Shown: one piece after another, positions 6,557-7,296 of the stretch | Numbering within the stretch: the stretch's first letter is position 1 | Layout: each line of letters begins with the position of its first letter | NCBI GenBank assembly: GCA_002702205.1 | Contig: NZYP01000058.1 | Span: forward strand, 5,048 to 12,343 | Reading direction: 5' to 3' | Origin: Flammeovirgaceae bacterium | GTDB lineage: Bacteria; Bacteroidota; Bacteroidia; Cytophagales; MED-G16 | DNA length: 7,296 nt | Notes under the pieces: model-generated | Told to the model about the DNA's origin: nothing | Seen by the model: the letters and a program-made list of their open reading frames with translations, nothing else | The model's database searches: none | Made by a program: the position numbers and the translations under genes

Positions 6557-7296
6557 ATGAATTTATTATCAATCAATTCTGGTGATACAGCCTGGATGTT
6601 AGTATCCTCAGCTCTTGTAATGCTGATGACTCCAGCTGGTCTCACCTTATTTTATGGTGGCCTAACTCAGAGAAAAAGTGTTCTTAACACTATTGGAATG
6701 AGTTATACCGCTTTTTGTACAGCATCTGTTGTATGGGTCATAGTAGGATATTCTATTGCCTTCTCAGAAGGAAATGAATATTTTGGCTATTTTGATTATT
6801 TTCTGCTTAATGGAATAGGTGTTGGAGATGTTTCAGGAACAATTCCAACTTTACTTTTTGTCTTTTTTCAGGGTACTTTTGCCGCAATAGCAGTAGCTCT
6901 TGTTAGCGGTTCAATAATAGAAAGAGTAAGATACTCAACATGGTTTGTCTTCTCAATTTTATGGGTAATCCTAGTATATTCACCTGTCACACATTGGGTT
7001 TGGGGTGGAGGATTCCTTGCAGAGTGGGGTGAGCTTGACTTTGCTGGAGGTACTGTCATACATGTCAATGCAGGTGTTTCAGGTCTAGTTCTAGTTTATT
7101 TACTTGGTAACAGGTCTGGATTTAGGAATACCTCTGTTAGACCAGCTTCAGTCAAGTTAATGATTTTAGGTTCTGCTTTACTTTGGTTTGGTTGGTTTGG
7201 CTTCAACGGTGGAAGTCAATTAGCAGCAGATGGCATTGCCGCAAATGCTTTGCTTGTGACAAATGTTGCAGCTGCTTGTGGGGGATTAGGCTGGTT
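6557..7296 (+). CDS. amt: Ammonium channel/transporter of the Amt family, 5' part (runs off the window)
   Basis: Only the first 246 codons are present; a full Amt is about 400 or more residues with 11 membrane helices. It is an inner-membrane channel that admits ammonium for glutamine synthetase and GOGAT. Visible helices lie at about 12-36, 45-69, 95-121, 126-149, 165-184 and 199-220, with a seventh starting near 230. Key residues match E. coli AmtB numbering plus one: Phe104 and Phe108 (outer binding site and gate), Trp149 (recruitment site, V-W-G-G-G), Asp161 and the pore His169 (D-F-A-G-G-T-V-I-H-V-N, 161-171), Phe216 and Ser220 (W-F-G-F-N-G-G-S). No cleavable signal peptide is evident, unlike E. 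coli AmtB. The ATG at 6557 is the first possible start after an in-frame TAA at 6545; no Shine-Dalgarno sequence is present. It lies 34 bases after gltD with no terminator between, so it is probably co-transcribed. Whether a PII gene (glnK) or a C-terminal fusion follows is outside the window. Confidence 0.95.
   Translation, partial: MNLLSINSGDTAWMLVSSALVMLMTPAGLTLFYGGLTQRKSVLNTIGMSYTAFCTASVVWVIVGYSIAFSEGNEYFGYFDYFLLNGIGVGDVSGTIPTLLFVFFQGTFAAIAVALVSGSIIERVRYSTWFVFSILWVILVYSPVTHWVWGGGFLAEWGELDFAGGTVIHVNAGVSGLVLVYLLGNRSGFRNTSVRPASVKLMILGSALLWFGWFGFNGGSQLAADGIAANALLVTNVAAACGGLGW

Noticed and set aside
6868..7068. Antisense open frame opposite amt.
   Set aside because: It overlaps conserved Amt helices and the Asp161/His169 motif on the sense strand; no protein family recognised.

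Overview
The window reads as an AT-rich (roughly 30% G+C by eye) chromosomal segment of a member of the Bacteroidota, most likely Flavobacteriia-like. Three things point there. The first gene fragment ends in a type IX secretion (T9SS) type A C-terminal sorting domain, a system essentially confined to this phylum. The second gene is a very small Kazal-type lipoprotein of a kind common in these bacteria. None of the four visible start codons has a Shine-Dalgarno sequence in front of it, although perfect Shine-Dalgarno-like strings lie inside the coding regions. The species cannot be named from the sequence alone.

Layout: positions 1-246 hold the 3' end of a T9SS cargo protein (+). After 14 bases comes a convergent 69-residue Kazal-domain lipoprotein (261-470, -). 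Positions 471-626 are a divergent, about 88% A+T spacer that should carry the promoters of the lipoprotein gene (leftward) and of the large operon (rightward). Then follow gltB (627-5117), gltD (5110-6522, overlapping gltB by 8 bases) and, 34 bases later, the first 740 bases of an Amt-family ammonium channel gene (6557 to the window edge), all on the + strand.

How the genes work together: gltB and gltD encode the large and small subunits of bacterial NADPH-dependent glutamate synthase (GOGAT), which converts 2-oxoglutarate plus glutamine into two glutamates. The Amt channel brings in ammonium, which glutamine synthetase (not in this window) fixes into glutamine for GOGAT. The run gltB-gltD-amt therefore looks like an ammonium uptake and assimilation operon. 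Catalytic, cofactor and channel residues all appear intact in the visible parts, and no frameshifts, mobile elements, CRISPR arrays, tRNAs or rRNAs were seen.

Assessment: the right-hand 6.7 kb is conserved core nitrogen metabolism. I do not see an undescribed system. The most interesting parts are the small secreted-protein locus at the left edge, with a predicted trypsin-type Kazal inhibitor facing a T9SS cargo gene, and the contrast between internal Shine-Dalgarno-like strings and leaderless-looking gene starts.
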